Source: Ramlibacter tataouinensis TTB310
Lineage (GTDB): Bacteria > Pseudomonadota > Gammaproteobacteria > Burkholderiales > Burkholderiaceae_C
DNA length: 64,000 nt
NCBI RefSeq assembly: GCF_000215705.1
Contig: NC_015677.1
Span: 2,492,001 to 2,556,000, forward strand
Direction of reading: 5' to 3'
The notes below the pieces were generated by a model. It was not told where the DNA came from, did not search any database, and saw nothing but the letters and a program-made list of their open reading frames with translations. The position numbers and the translations under genes are program-made. Within the stretch, counting starts at the first letter, position 1; each line of letters opens with the position of its first letter. This document shows, in pieces, positions 9,539-18,764 of the stretch.

Positions 9539-10249
9539 TCAGGCGGCGCGCGAGGCCTGCTGCGGCTGCGCCGTCAGCCGGTAGCCCGCGCCGCGCACCG
9601 TCTCGACCATGGCGCCCGCCGCGCCCAGCGCCTCGCGCAGCCGCTTGACGTGCACGTCCACCGTGCGCTCCTCGATGAACACGTGGTCGCCCCAGACCTT
9701 GTCCAGCAGCTGCGCGCGGCTGTGCACCCGCTCGGGATGCTTCATCAGGTGGCCCAGCAGCTTGAACTCGGTGGGACCGACCTTGAGCGGCTGCCCCTGC
9801 CAGTGCACGCGGTGCGTGGCGACGTCCAGCGACAGCGCGCCGACGGTGACGGTCTCGCTGGCCTGCTCGGGCGCGCGCCGGCGCAGCACCGCGCGGATGC
9901 GGGCCAGCAGCTCCTGGGTGGAGAACGGCTTGGTGATGTAGTCGTCGGCCCCGGCATCCAGCCCCGCCACCCTGTCGGGCTCGTCGCCGCGGGCGGTGAG
10001 CATCAGGATGGGGACGGCCTTGGTGCGGGCATCGCCGCGCCACTTGCGCGCCAGGGCCAGGCCGCTCTGGCCCGGCAGCATCCAGTCCAGCAAGATGGCG
10101 TCCGGCAGCGCGGCGTCCATCTCGCGCTGGGCGGCCGCGCCGTCCTCGGCCCAGACCGGCTGGAAGCCGTTGTGCCGCAGGTTGACCGCGATCAGCTCGG
10201 CGATGGCCGGCTCGTCCTCGACGATGAGCACGCGCGGCTGGTTCTTCAT
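9539..10249 (-). CDS. phoB: phosphate-regulon response regulator PhoB
   Basis: 236-residue OmpR/PhoB-family activator. The receiver domain has the acidic pocket Glu11-Asp12, the phospho-acceptor Asp55 in LLDWMLPG, and KPFS near the end. The winged-helix domain follows (THRVHWQGQPLKVGPTEFKLLGHLMKHPERVHSR...VHVKRLR...VRGAGYRL). It binds 11-bp direct repeats (Pho boxes), which are visible before pstS, ppk and olsB in this window. It sits between phoU (17 bases) and phoR in a leftward operon that also carries pst. Confidence 0.97.
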   Translation of the reverse strand: MKNQPRVLIVEDEPAIAELIAVNLRHNGFQPVWAEDGAAAQREMDAALPDAILLDWMLPGQSGLALARKWRGDARTKAVPILMLTARGDEPDRVAGLDAGADDYITKPFSTQELLARIRAVLRRRAPEQASETVTVGALSLDVATHRVHWQGQPLKVGPTEFKLLGHLMKHPERVHSRAQLLDKVWGDHVFIEERTVDVHVKRLREALGAAGAMVETVRGAGYRLTAQPQQASRAA

Positions 10250-10265
10250 GGCCGGGCCCTGCAGC

Positions 10266-10967
10266 TCACTTGATCGCGGACTCGATCTGCGCCAGCGAGG
10301 TGTGCCGCACGTCGGCCCCCTTGACGACGTAGATGATCAGCTCGGCGATGTTCTTGGCGTGGTCGCCGATGCGCTCGATGGCCTTGGCCAGGAACAGCAG
10401 GTCCAGGCTGGCCGAGATGGTGCGCGGGTCCTCCATCATGTAGGTGATGAGCTTTCGCACGAAGCCGTCGAACTCCCGGTCGATGGCATCGTCCTCCTTG
10501 AGGATGGCCACCGCCGTGGTGACGTCCAGCCGGGCGAACGCGTCCAGCGCCTTGCGCAGCAGCGCCGAGGCCATGTCCGCCGCCACGCGCAGCTCCGACG
10601 ACGGCAGGGCGCGGGCCGAGCCGCTAGCGATGATGGACTTGACCATGCGGGCGATCTTGGTGGTCTCGTCCCCCACGCGCTCCAGGTTGGCGGTGGCCTT
10701 GGAGATGGCCATCAGCAGGCGCAGGTCGCGCGCCGTGGGCTGGCGCCGGGCGATGATGGAGGACAGCTCGCGGTCGGTCTCCACCTCCATCGCGTTCACG
10801 CGCACCTCGATCTCGGCCACCTGGTCGGCGGCTTCCACGCTGAGGTGGGACAGGGCGTGGATGGCCTGGCGGATCTGCGACTCGACCAGCCCGCCCAGCT
10901 CCATGACGCGGGACGAGACGCCGTTGAGCTCGCTGTCGAACTGGGCGGAGAGGTGTTTGTCGGGCAT
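10266..10967 (-). CDS. phoU: phosphate signalling protein PhoU
   Basis: 233-residue all-helical peripheral protein with two PhoU repeats, each bearing a metal-binding E/DxxxD pattern (for example VNAMEVETDRE and LKEDDAIDREFD). It bridges the PstB ATPase and PhoR so that the kinase is off in high phosphate. ATG at 10967, 12 bases after the pstB stop. Its place between pstB and phoB is usual in betaproteobacteria, whereas E. coli places phoBR elsewhere. Confidence 0.97.
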   Translation of the reverse strand: MPDKHLSAQFDSELNGVSSRVMELGGLVESQIRQAIHALSHLSVEAADQVAEIEVRVNAMEVETDRELSSIIARRQPTARDLRLLMAISKATANLERVGDETTKIARMVKSIIASGSARALPSSELRVAADMASALLRKALDAFARLDVTTAVAILKEDDAIDREFDGFVRKLITYMMEDPRTISASLDLLFLAKAIERIGDHAKNIAELIIYVVKGADVRHTSLAQIESAIK

Positions 10968-10979
10968 GGTTTCACTCCA

Positions 10980-11759
10980 TCAGCCGAAGCGGCCTGTGAT
11001 GTAGTCCTCGGTTTCCTTGCGCTTGGGCTTGAAGAACAGCTGCTCGGTCTCGCCCACCTCGACCAGGTCGCCCAGGTACATGTAGGCGGTGTAGTCGCTG
11101 CAGCGCGCCGCCTGCTGCATGTTGTGGGTGACGATGACCACGGTGTAGTCGGCCTTCAGCTCGGCGATCAGCTCCTCGATCTTGGCCGTGGAGATCGGGT
11201 CCAGCGCCGAGCAGGGCTCGTCCAGCAGCAGCACCTCGGGCTTGATGGCGATGCCGCGCGCGATGCACAGGCGCTGCTGCTGCCCGCCCGACAGGCTGGC
11301 GCCGCTCTGGCCCATCTTGTCGCGCACCTCGGCCCACAGGGCCGCCTTGCGCAGCGCCCACTCGACCCGCTCGTCCATGTCGGTGGCGCTGAGGTTCTCG
11401 AACAGCCGCACGCCGAAGGCGATGTTGTCGTAGATCGACATGGGGAACGGCGTGGGCTTCTGGAACACCATGCCGACCTTGGCGCGGATCAGCGCCACGT
11501 CCTGCTTGCTGGTCAGCAGGTTCTCGCCGTCCAGGATGATCTCGCCCTCGGCGCGCTGTTCGGGGTACAGCTCGAACATGCGGTTGAAGGTGCGCAGCAG
11601 GGTCGACTTGCCGCAGCCCGAGGGCCCGATGAAGGCCGTGACCTTCTTCTCCGGGATCTCCAGGTTGATGCCCTTGAGCGCGTGGAATTTGCCGTAGTAG
11701 AAGTTCAGGTCGCGCACCGAGATCTTGGTCGCGGCGTCCTGCGCGGTGAGGGTGGTCAT
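10980..11759 (-). CDS. pstB: phosphate ABC transporter ATP-binding protein PstB
   Basis: 259-residue cytosolic ATPase of the high-affinity Pi importer. Walker A is GPSGCGKST (about 45-53), Q-loop [19 protein letters not shown] signature [13 protein letters not shown], Walker [13 protein letters not shown] and H-loop [10 protein letters not shown]. The start at 11759 ([23 protein letters not shown]) leaves eight bases to the pstA stop. It also transmits the phosphate state to PhoU and PhoR. Confidence 0.98.
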   Translation of the reverse strand: MTTLTAQDAATKISVRDLNFYYGKFHALKGINLEIPEKKVTAFIGPSGCGKSTLLRTFNRMFELYPEQRAEGEIILDGENLLTSKQDVALIRAKVGMVFQKPTPFPMSIYDNIAFGVRLFENLSATDMDERVEWALRKAALWAEVRDKMGQSGASLSGGQQQRLCIARGIAIKPEVLLLDEPCSALDPISTAKIEELIAELKADYTVVIVTHNMQQAARCSDYTAYMYLGDLVEVGETEQLFFKPKRKETEDYITGRFG

Positions 11760-11767
11760 GGGGGCGT

Positions 11768-12667
11768 TCACAGTTTGCTGCGCGTAAGCACGCGCGCCAG
11801 GATGTTCAGGCCCAGCACGGCGGCGGTGATGAGGAACACGCCTGCCCAGGCCAGCTGCTGCCAGTTCTCGTAGGGGCTCATGGCGAACTTGAAGATGGTG
11901 ACCGGCAGGCTGGCCATGGGCTCGGACAGGCTGGACGTCCAGAACTGGTTGTTCAGGGCGGTGAACAGCAGCGGCGCCGTCTCGCCGGAGATGCGCGCCA
12001 CGGCCAGCAGCACGCCCGTGACCACGCCGGCCCGCGCGGCCTTGAGGGTGATGCTCAGGATCACCTTCCACTTGGGCGCGCCCAGGGCGTAGGCCGCTTC
12101 GCGCAGGCCCGACGGCACCAGCATCAGCATGTTCTCGGTGGTGCGGATCACCACCGGCACCACGATCAGCGCCAGCGCGGCGGCCCCCGCCCAGCCGGAG
12201 AACTGCTTGAAGCGCGCCACCACGACCGCGTAGACGAACAGGCCGATCACGATGGACGGCGCCGACAGCAGGATGTCGTTGACGAAGCGGGTGGTCTGGC
12301 CCAGCCAGCCCTTGACGTCGTACTCGGCCAGGTAGATGCCGGCCAGGATGCCGACCGGCGTGGCGACGAAGGTGGCCAGCGCCACCATCAGCACCGAGCC
12401 GAAGATGGCGTTGGCGATGCCGCCCACCTCGTTGGGCGGAGGCGTCATCTGGGTCAGGGTGGACCAGGCCAGGCCGCCGACGCCCAGGCGCACGGTCTCG
12501 ATCAGGATCCAGATCAGCCAGAACACGCCGAACACCATGGCCGCGAGCGACAGCGTCAGCGCGATCCTGTTGACGCGCTTGCGGCGGGCGAACATGGCCT
12601 CGCGCACGCGGGCCTGGTCGGCGGCGCGGATCAGCGCCTGCGAGGTCGTGGCGTTGCCCGTGTTCAT
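11768..12667 (-). CDS. pstA: phosphate ABC transporter permease PstA
   Basis: 299-residue inner-membrane permease with six hydrophobic helices. The EAA-type cytoplasmic loop [30 protein letters not shown] contacts PstB. The ATG at 12667 overlaps the pstC stop in ATGA (12664-12667), so the two permease subunits are translationally coupled. The extended N-terminal cytoplasmic segment (about 35 residues) is common in the family. Confidence 0.97.
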   Translation of the reverse strand: MNTGNATTSQALIRAADQARVREAMFARRKRVNRIALTLSLAAMVFGVFWLIWILIETVRLGVGGLAWSTLTQMTPPPNEVGGIANAIFGSVLMVALATFVATPVGILAGIYLAEYDVKGWLGQTTRFVNDILLSAPSIVIGLFVYAVVVARFKQFSGWAGAAALALIVVPVVIRTTENMLMLVPSGLREAAYALGAPKWKVILSITLKAARAGVVTGVLLAVARISGETAPLLFTALNNQFWTSSLSEPMASLPVTIFKFAMSPYENWQQLAWAGVFLITAAVLGLNILARVLTRSKL

Positions 12668-13704
12668 GACTTGGCGCCCTCGTTCCTGCGCAGGCGCGAC
12701 AGCAGCAGCTTGGACAGCGCCAGCACCACGAAGGTGATGAAGAACAGCACCAGGCCCAGGTAGATCAGCGCCGACTGGTGCAGGCCGCTGGCCGCCTCGG
12801 CGAACTCGTTGGCCAGGGCCGAGGTGATGCTGTTGGCGGGCGCGAACAGGCTGAGCGAGTCGAGCTGGTTGAAGTTGCCGATGACGAAGGTCACGGCCAT
12901 GGTCTCGCCCAGGGCGCGGCCCAGGCCCAGCATGATGCCCCCGATGACGCCTCCCTTGGTGTAGGGCAGCACCACCCCCCACACCACCTCCCAGGTGGTG
13001 GAGCCCAGCGCGTAGGCGGACTCCTTGAGCATGGGCGGCGTCACCTCGAACACGTCGCGCATCACGGCGGCGATGAAGGGGATGATCATGATGGCCAGGA
13101 TGATCCCGGCCGCCAGGATGCCGATGCCCACCGGCGGGCCCGACACCAGCGCGCCCAGGTAGGGCACGCCGGCGAACAGCGCCTGCAGCGGCTGCTGCAC
13201 CCAGGTCGCCAGGATGGGGCCGAACACCAGCAGGCCCCACATGCCGTAGACGATGGAGGGCACGGCGGCGAGCAGCTCGACGGCCGTCCCCAGGGGACGC
13301 TTGAGCCATGCCGGCGACAGCTCGGTGAGGAACACCGCGATGCCGAAGCTCACCGGCACGGCGATGACCAGCGCGATCAGCGAGGTCGCCAGCGTGCCGT
13401 AGATCATCACCAGGCCGCCGTACTCGTTGCTCACCGGGTCCCAGACGCTGCTGGTGAGGAAGCCCAGGCCGTACTTCTCGATCGCGGGCCAGGCACCCAC
13501 CACCAGCGAACCCAGGATGGCCAGCAGCAGCCCCAGCGTCAGCAGGGCCGCGGCCTTGGCGGCCCAGCCGAACAGCCGGTCGGCCCAGGTGCCGCCGCGC
13601 ACGCGGCGGCCCGGAGGGAGGGCGCGGCGTGAAGCCGCCGCCGGCAGTGCGACGATGTCGGGTTCAGGGCGGGCCATACCGGCCGGGAGTGTAGTGGACG
13701 CCAT
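12664..13704 (-). CDS. pstC: phosphate ABC transporter permease PstC
   Basis: 346-residue permease with about seven hydrophobic segments; the permease loop is [30 protein letters not shown]. It pairs with PstA to form the Pi channel. Start ATG at 13704, preceded by a GAGGGG ribosome-binding site; an internal ATG at 13677 is possible. The N-terminal 35 residues are Ala/Arg-rich and cytoplasmic. It lies 30 bases after pstS. Confidence 0.96.
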   Translation of the reverse strand: MASTTLPAGMARPEPDIVALPAAASRRALPPGRRVRGGTWADRLFGWAAKAAALLTLGLLLAILGSLVVGAWPAIEKYGLGFLTSSVWDPVSNEYGGLVMIYGTLATSLIALVIAVPVSFGIAVFLTELSPAWLKRPLGTAVELLAAVPSIVYGMWGLLVFGPILATWVQQPLQALFAGVPYLGALVSGPPVGIGILAAGIILAIMIIPFIAAVMRDVFEVTPPMLKESAYALGSTTWEVVWGVVLPYTKGGVIGGIMLGLGRALGETMAVTFVIGNFNQLDSLSLFAPANSITSALANEFAEAASGLHQSALIYLGLVLFFITFVVLALSKLLLSRLRRNEGAKS

Positions 13705-13734
13705 GGCCCCTCGAACGCGTGGTCCTTGCGCAGC

Positions 13735-14772
13735 TCAGCGGTAGGCGACGGCCTTGCCGGAACCGTCCTTGATCTGGGCGGCCCAGAGCTTCTCGACCGC
13801 GGCCGTCACGCTGTCGGGCATGGGCACGTAGTCCAGGTCCTCGGCGGTCTTGTCGCCGCTCTTGTAGGCCCATTCGAAGAACTTCAGCGTGGCCGCGGCC
13901 TGCTGCGGCTTGTCCTGCGCCTTGTGCATCAGGATGAAGGTGGCGCCGGTGATGGGCCAGCTCTGCGCGCCAAGCTGGTGGGTGAGGATCTGGTAGAAGC
14001 TCTTGGACCAGTCGGCGCCCGCGGCGGCGGCCTTGAAGGCCGTGTCGTCCGGGCTGACGAACTGGCCGGCCGCGTTCTGCAGCTGGGCGAAGTTCATCTT
14101 GTTCTGCTTGACGTAGGCGTACTCCACGTAGCCGATGGAGTTGGGCAGGCGGCCAACGAAGGCGGCCACGCCCTCGTTGCCCTTGCCGCCGGCGCCGGTC
14201 GGCCAGTTGACCGCCGTGCCCTCGCCCACCTTGGCCTTCCACTCGGGGTTCACCTTGGACAGGTAGTTGGTGAAGATGAAGGTGGTGCCCGAACCGTCGG
14301 CGCGGCGCACCGGCGCGATGGCCGCGTCCGGCAGGTTCAGCGAGGGGTTGAGCGCCTTGATCGCTGCATCGTTCCACTTGGTGATCTTGCCCAGGTAGAT
14401 GTCGCCCAGCACCTGGCCGTTCAGGCGCAGCTGACCGGGGTTGATGCCCTTGATGTTGACCACCGGCACCACGCCGCCGATCACGGTGGGGAACTGCACC
14501 AGGCCCTTCTTGGCCAGTTCATCGTCTTGCAAGGGGGCGTCGGAGGCGCCGAAGTCCACCGTCTTGGCCTCGATCTGCCGCAGGCCGGCGCCCGAGCCCA
14601 CCGACTGGTAGTTGATGCGCACGCCGGTGGCCTTGTTGTAGTCGGAGGCCCACTTGGCGTACAGCGGCGCCGGGAAGCTGGCGCCCGCGCCGGTCACTTC
14701 CTGGGCCAGGGCCGCGCCGGCCAAGCCCAGGGACGCCAAGCCGAAGGCGGCGATACGGAGGGTGGTGTTCAT
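13735..14772 (-). CDS. pstS: periplasmic phosphate-binding protein PstS
   Basis: 345-residue solute-binding protein that captures Pi in the periplasm. A signal peptide ([20 protein letters not shown]) is followed by a likely cleavage at ALA-QEV. The mature start [17 protein letters not shown] and the [16 protein letters not shown] loop are phosphate-ligand segments of the family. First gene of the leftward pstSCAB-phoU-phoBR unit, with a perfect Pho box 57 bases upstream of its ATG (14772). Arsenate is a known competing substrate of Pst systems. Confidence 0.98.
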   Translation of the reverse strand: MNTTLRIAAFGLASLGLAGAALAQEVTGAGASFPAPLYAKWASDYNKATGVRINYQSVGSGAGLRQIEAKTVDFGASDAPLQDDELAKKGLVQFPTVIGGVVPVVNIKGINPGQLRLNGQVLGDIYLGKITKWNDAAIKALNPSLNLPDAAIAPVRRADGSGTTFIFTNYLSKVNPEWKAKVGEGTAVNWPTGAGGKGNEGVAAFVGRLPNSIGYVEYAYVKQNKMNFAQLQNAAGQFVSPDDTAFKAAAAGADWSKSFYQILTHQLGAQSWPITGATFILMHKAQDKPQQAAATLKFFEWAYKSGDKTAEDLDYVPMPDSVTAAVEKLWAAQIKDGSGKAVAYR

Positions 14773-14828
14773 GCGGAATCCTCTCTCGAAGGTTGGGAAG
14801 GAAGACAGGCGGACTGTAGGAAGCTTGC

Positions 14829-14846
14829 GTGACAGTTCCGTGACAG
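14829..14846 (-). promoter_or_regulatory. Pho box (PhoB site) of pstS
   Basis: Read on the minus strand it is CTGTCAC-GGAA-CTGTCAC, a 7-4-7 direct repeat that matches the Pho-box consensus (CTGTCAT-N4-CTGTCAC) almost perfectly. It is placed 57 bases before the pstS ATG, where it would replace the -35 element. Confidence 0.93.
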
Positions 14847-14876
14847 TCCCCGCAAGTCCGGCCGCATCGCAGGGTC

Positions 14877-14909
14877 GCGTCATGGATCCGTCACCAGGCC
14901 GTCATGGAC
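14877..14909 (+). promoter_or_regulatory. candidate PhoB repeat array before the fasciclin gene
   Basis: Three consecutive 11-bp units on the plus strand carry the same GTCA core: GCGTCATGGAT, CCGTCACCAGG and CCGTCATGGAC. The 11-bp phase and the GTCAC/GTCAT cores are those of PhoB half-sites, with CTG replaced by GCG or CCG. It lies 43 bases before the fasciclin ATG and 31 bases from the pstS box, pointing the other way. Regulation is inferred. Confidence 0.45.
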
Positions 14910-14951
14910 GCTGGCTACGCTGCCCGGCCATACCAACCCTGGAGGACCTGC

Positions 14952-15434
14952 ATGACTTTCCGCCGCACCCTTGCCGCCGTTCCCCTGCTGGTGCTGCTGG
15001 CCGCCTGCGCCACCAAGCCCGTGCCGGTGTCGGTGGCCGACACCATCGCCCGCGAGCCGCAGCTGAGCGTGCTCAGCAGCCTGGTCCAGAAGTCCGGCGT
15101 GGCCGACATGCTGAAGTCGGGCGGGCCCTACACCGTGTTCGCACCCACCGACGAGGCCTTCAAGGCCGTGCCCGCCAAGACCCTGGACGAGCTGGCGCAG
15201 AACCCGGCACGCCTGCGCGAGGTGCTGAGCTACCACGTGGTGCCGGCCAAGGTCATGGCAGCCGATGTCAAGACCGGCAGCACCAAGTCGGCCCAGGGCG
15301 CCAACCTGGCGCTGGGCAAGGCCGGCGAGTTCGTCACCGTGGAGGACGCCATGGTCCAGCAGGCCGACATCGCCGCCACCAACGGCGTGGTGCACACGGT
15401 GGACCGCGTGCTGATGCCGCCGGTGCGGCGTTGA
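14952..15434 (+). CDS. fasciclin-domain lipoprotein
   Basis: 160-residue exported protein. The N-terminus (MTFRRTLAAVPLLVLLAAC) is a lipoprotein signal with lipobox LLAAC, so the mature protein would be acylated at Cys19. One FAS1 domain follows: ADTIAREPQLSVLSSLVQKSG, the GPYTVFAPTDEAFKAVP box, the YHVVPAKV motif, and TNGVVHTVDRVLMP at the end. FAS1 domains mediate adhesion or polymer binding at the cell surface; the ligand here is unknown. Start ATG at 14952, after CCTGGAGGACC. Divergent from pstS, with a possible PhoB array upstream. Confidence 0.88.
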   Translation: MTFRRTLAAVPLLVLLAACATKPVPVSVADTIAREPQLSVLSSLVQKSGVADMLKSGGPYTVFAPTDEAFKAVPAKTLDELAQNPARLREVLSYHVVPAKVMAADVKTGSTKSAQGANLALGKAGEFVTVEDAMVQQADIAATNGVVHTVDRVLMPPVRR

Positions 15435-15583
15435 AGCGGCGCGGTTTCGCCCGGGCCGTGGCGGCCGGCGTGGCCGTGGCCGCCCTGCCCGGCGTGGCGC
15501 AGCCGGGGCGCGGCACCGGGGCCGCCCGGGCGACCTTCGTCACCCAGTCCATGCTGACCGTGGACGACCGCGTGATCGGCTGA
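15431..15583 (+). CDS. possible 50-residue exported peptide overlapping the fasciclin stop
   Basis: A TTG at 15431 overlaps the fasciclin TGA (TTGA) and opens a 50-codon frame. It begins MKRRGFARAVAAGVAVAALPG, resembling a basic-plus-hydrophobic signal sequence, and ends MLTVDDRVIG. No family is recognised. It could be a coupled small protein, a remnant of a longer exported protein, or chance. The TTG start and small size keep confidence low. Confidence 0.3.
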   Translation: MKRRGFARAVAAGVAVAALPGVAQPGRGTGAARATFVTQSMLTVDDRVIG

Positions 15584-15648
15584 GGCATGCATGCGGCCAC
15601 GGCGGCCGCACCGGCTGCTATGCTGGCCGAACCCCTGCGGGCCTGCCG

Positions 15649-17133
15649 ATGCACCACGGAACCCTTCTTGCCGCCGTCGATCTCGGCTCCAACAGCTTCC
15701 GCCTGGAGATCGGCCGCTACGAGCACGGGCAGATCCACCGCACCGAGTACCTCAAGGAAACGGTGCGCCAGGGCGGCGGGCTGGACGAGGCCCGCAACCT
15801 CACGCCCGAGGCCATGCACCGCGGCTGGGACTGCCTGGCCCGCTTCGGCGAGCGGCTGGCCGGCTTCGGCCCGGCCCAGGTACGCGCGGTGGCGACGCAG
15901 ACCCTGCGCGAGGCGCGCAACCGCGACGAGTTCCTGGCGCGCGCGCGAGAGGTGCTGGGCTTTCCCATCGACGTCATCTCCGGCCGCGAGGAAGCGCGGC
16001 TGATCTACCAGGGCGTGGCCCACCTGCTGCCGCAGTCCGACGAGCGCCGGCTGGTGGTGGACATCGGCGGACGCTCGACCGAGCTGATCCTGGGCCAGCG
16101 CTTCGATACCCGCACCACGGAGAGCTACCGCGTCGGCAGCGTGGCCTGGTCGCTGCGCTACTTCGCCGACGGGGAGTTCACGGCGCAAGCGTTCCGCCGG
16201 GCCGAGGTGGCGGCCCAGGCGGTGCTGGAGGAGGCCCTGAGCCTGTACCCGCGCGGCGCCTGGGACCAGGCCTACGGCTCGTCCGGCACCATCGGCGCCG
16301 TGGCGGACGTGCTGGCCGCGGCCGGCCGCGGCCAGCACGGCGTCACGCGCGAAGGCCTGGACTGGCTGCTGGAGCGGTTGCTGGAGGCACGCCGGGCCGA
16401 CCGGCTGCGGCTGGACGGCCTGAAGGACGAGCGGCGGCCGGTGATCGGCGGCGGCGTCAGCGTGCTGCGCGCCGTGTTCGACCTGCTGGGCATCGACCGG
16501 ATGCAGCCGGCGCAGGGCGCCCTGCGCCATGGCGTGCTGTACGACCTGGTGGACCGCGGGCATGGCGATACCGACCTGCGCTCGCTCACGGTGCAGCGCC
16601 TGGCCGCCAAGTTCGGGGCCGACGCGGACCAGGCCCGGCGGGTCGGCCAGGCCGCCGGGCAGCTGCTGGGGCAGCTGCGCGCGGCCGATGCCCCCGAAGC
16701 ACGGGACCGGCTACAGCGCAAGCTCGGCTGGGCCGCGCAGCTGCACGAGATCGGCAGCCACATCTCGCACAGCGACTGCCACAAGCACGGCGCCTACATC
16801 CTGGACAACGCCGACGCGCCGGGCTTCGCCCAGCCCGAGCTGCACCGCCTGGGCCTGCTGGTGCTGGGCCACCGCGGCAAGCTGCGCAAGCTGGAAGGCG
16901 AGCTGGACGACGAGGTGTTCGTGCACCAGCTGCTGTGCCTGCGGCTGGCGGTCATCCTGTGCCACGCGCGGCGTGACCCGGACCTGCGCGGCCTCGAGCT
17001 GCGCGCCGCCGGCCGGCGGTTCGTCCTGGCCGTGCGGCCCGACTGGCCCGAGGCCTTCCCGCAGTCGGCGCACCTGCTTCGCGAGGAGGTGCTGGCCTGG
17101 CAGAAGACCGCGTGGGCCCTGGCGTGGGCTTGA
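15649..17133 (+). CDS. ppx: exopolyphosphatase (Ppx/GppA family)
   Basis: 494-residue cytosolic enzyme that removes Pi from polyphosphate ends, or acts on pppGpp in GppA-like members. The ASKHA-fold phosphate loops are present: AAVDLGSNSFRLEIG at the N-terminus and VVDIGGRSTELILG (about 137-150). A C-terminal HD-like domain has LHEIGSHISHSDCHKHGAYI. Length is typical for Ppx. Together with ppk and sixA a few kilobases to the right it forms the polyphosphate set, though an arsenic module now lies between them. Start ATG 15649 (MHHGTLLAAVDLG). Confidence 0.93.
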   Translation: MHHGTLLAAVDLGSNSFRLEIGRYEHGQIHRTEYLKETVRQGGGLDEARNLTPEAMHRGWDCLARFGERLAGFGPAQVRAVATQTLREARNRDEFLARAREVLGFPIDVISGREEARLIYQGVAHLLPQSDERRLVVDIGGRSTELILGQRFDTRTTESYRVGSVAWSLRYFADGEFTAQAFRRAEVAAQAVLEEALSLYPRGAWDQAYGSSGTIGAVADVLAAAGRGQHGVTREGLDWLLERLLEARRADRLRLDGLKDERRPVIGGGVSVLRAVFDLLGIDRMQPAQGALRHGVLYDLVDRGHGDTDLRSLTVQRLAAKFGADADQARRVGQAAGQLLGQLRAADAPEARDRLQRKLGWAAQLHEIGSHISHSDCHKHGAYILDNADAPGFAQPELHRLGLLVLGHRGKLRKLEGELDDEVFVHQLLCLRLAVILCHARRDPDLRGLELRAAGRRFVLAVRPDWPEAFPQSAHLLREEVLAWQKTAWALAWA

Positions 17134-17172
17134 GCATGCCGCCATCGTCGGCGGGGGCCGGCACGCCGCGCC

Positions 17173-17862
17173 CTACCGCGCCCTGAATCCCAGGACCCGG
17201 CTGGCCAGCGCGGCGCCCGTCAGGCCGCCCGCCAGCTGGGCCAGCACGAAGCCGGGCGCGCTGGCCGGCGCGATGCCGGCGAAGCTGTCGCTGAACATGC
17301 GGCCCAGCACCGCCGCCGGGTTGGCGAACGAGGTGCTGGCGGTGAACCAGTAGGCCGCGCCGATGTAGCAGGCCACCAGGCCCGCGGCCCTGCCCTGCGG
17401 CGCGCCCAGCACGACCACGACCAGGCCGGCCGCCGCCACCGCCTCGGCCAGCCATTGGCCCCAGCCCGTGAAGCGGCCGCCGAGGTCCCAGTCGCCGCGA
17501 AGCTTGGCGCTGAACTGCAGGATGTCGACTTCGAACATCGCATGGGCCAGCCAGGCGCCGGCCACCGCGCCGGCGAGCTGGCAGGCGATGTACAGCATGG
17601 CCGCGCGCCAGGGGCCGTGCCACAGGCGCAGGCCGACCAGCACCAGGGTGACCACCGGATTGAAATGCGCCCCGCTGACCGGCCCCAGCACCTCGATCAG
17701 CACGAACAGGGCGAACACGGTGGCCAGGGTGTTGGCCAGCAGCGCCACGGCCATGTTGCCCCCGGCCAGGCGCTCGGCCATGATTCCCGAACCGATCACG
17801 GCGCACAGCAGCAGGGCCGTTCCGACGAACTCGGCGGCCGCGGCGCGTCGCAGCGGTGCCAT
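17173..17862 (-). CDS. aquaglyceroporin-type channel of the arsenic module (AqpS-like)
   Basis: 229-residue MIP-family channel with six hydrophobic helices and two half-helix motifs, GAHFNPV (Asn68-Pro69-Val70) and FANPAAVLGR (Asn181-Pro182-Ala183). It is the last gene of arsR-arsC-aqp, overlapping arsC by one base (TGATG). In Sinorhizobium meliloti an equivalent AqpS lets arsenite made by ArsC flow out downhill, replacing an ArsB pump. The same job is inferred here from sequence type and context. No ArsB or Acr3 gene is in the window. Confidence 0.88.
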   Translation of the reverse strand: MAPLRRAAAAEFVGTALLLCAVIGSGIMAERLAGGNMAVALLANTLATVFALFVLIEVLGPVSGAHFNPVVTLVLVGLRLWHGPWRAAMLYIACQLAGAVAGAWLAHAMFEVDILQFSAKLRGDWDLGGRFTGWGQWLAEAVAAAGLVVVVLGAPQGRAAGLVACYIGAAYWFTASTSFANPAAVLGRMFSDSFAGIAPASAPGFVLAQLAGGLTGAALASRVLGFRAR

Positions 17863-18371
17863 CAGGACGGGCGGGCCAGGTCGCGGGCCGACTGCTGCAG
17901 CACCGTGCGGTCCAGCCGCTCGGGCGGCAGGTTCACCAGCAGCTCCAGCCGGTGGCGGACCGCGTGCAGGGTCCGGCGGAACGCTTCCAGCCGCTCTTCG
18001 GGCGTGCCCTGCACCTCGGAAGGGTCCGGGTAGCCCCAGTGCGCGGTGGCGGGCGCGCCCGGCCAATAAGGGCAGGCCTCGCCTGCGGCGTTGTCGCACA
18101 CGGTGATCACCAGATCCATGGGCGGGGCACCTTCGCCGCCGAACCCATCCCAGCTCTTGCTGCGCAGTCCGGCAGTGGAGATGCCGGCGCGCTCGAGCAC
18201 CTGCAGCGCCAATGGATTGGGCCGCTGGTTCTCGCGCGGGCTGCTGCCGGCCGAGAAAGCCTTGAAGCGGCCCTGGCCGATGTGGTTCAGCACGGCTTCG
18301 GCCAGGATGCTGCGCGCGGAGTTGTGCGTGCACAGGAACAGGACGTTCAGGGGTCGCTGGTCGGCGGTCAT
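17862..18371 (-). CDS. arsC: arsenate reductase, low-molecular-weight phosphatase type
   Basis: 169-residue enzyme that reduces arsenate to arsenite. It has the PTP-loop CTHNSARS (nucleophile Cys14, Arg20) and two further cysteines in VCDNAAGEACP (Cys92, Cys100). That matches the three-cysteine, thioredoxin-coupled class rather than the glutaredoxin class. The C-terminal 30 residues are Arg-rich and specific to this subgroup. The ATG at 18371 overlaps the arsR stop (ATGA, 18368-18371), and the stop overlaps the channel gene, so the three genes form one tight operon. Confidence 0.94.
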   Translation of the reverse strand: MTADQRPLNVLFLCTHNSARSILAEAVLNHIGQGRFKAFSAGSSPRENQRPNPLALQVLERAGISTAGLRSKSWDGFGGEGAPPMDLVITVCDNAAGEACPYWPGAPATAHWGYPDPSEVQGTPEERLEAFRRTLHAVRHRLELLVNLPPERLDRTVLQQSARDLARPS

Positions 18372-18712
18372 CGCTTCTTCCTCGAAGGTACGGGGGCGCA
18401 GGCCACAGGCGCCACGGCACAGGCGGCGCCTTTGCAGCAGTGTTCGGTCAGGTAGGCCATCAGGCCGGACATCGCGTCGAAGTCCGCCCGGTACACCAGG
18501 TGCCGGCCTTGCGGCTGCACGCTGGCCAGCGCCGAGCGCGCCAGCTCCTTCAAATGGAAGGACAGCGCGCTGGGCGCCAGCCCCAGCTGCTCGGCCATCG
18601 CGCCGGGCGTGAGGCCGTCGGGGCCGGCCACCACCAGTGCGCGGAAAATACGCAGCCGCTGGGCTTGTGCCAAGGCGGCCAGGGCGGCCAGGGCTTGTTC
18701 GTCGTTCATCAT
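18368..18712 (-). CDS. arsR: ArsR-family arsenite-responsive repressor
   Basis: 114-residue winged-helix repressor with the helix-turn-helix MAEQLGLAPSALSFHLKELARSA. It lacks the classical ELCVCD metal site in the DNA helix. Instead it has a C-terminal cysteine cluster, HCCKGAAC (Cys92, Cys93, Cys98) with another Cys at 105, much like the C-terminal As(III) site of Acidithiobacillus ferrooxidans ArsR. Start is ATG 18712, with a second ATG next to it at 18709. It is divergent from the MFS gene and presumably controls both directions. Confidence 0.93.
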   Translation of the reverse strand: MMNDEQALAALAALAQAQRLRIFRALVVAGPDGLTPGAMAEQLGLAPSALSFHLKELARSALASVQPQGRHLVYRADFDAMSGLMAYLTEHCCKGAACAVAPVACAPVPSRKKR

Positions 18713-18716
18713 CCAA

Positions 18717-18733
18717 CAATACAAGGAACATTG
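18717..18733. promoter_or_regulatory. candidate ArsR operator in the arsR/MFS gap
   Basis: The 52-bp divergent gap is much more AT-rich than its surroundings and contains CAAT-N9-ATTG, an inverted repeat centred between the two starts. Dyads of this kind in such gaps usually bind the ArsR dimer. The exact operator is inferred. Confidence 0.4.
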
Positions 18734-18764
18734 AAATAATAACCGAACCGAGAACCTCCCCGCC

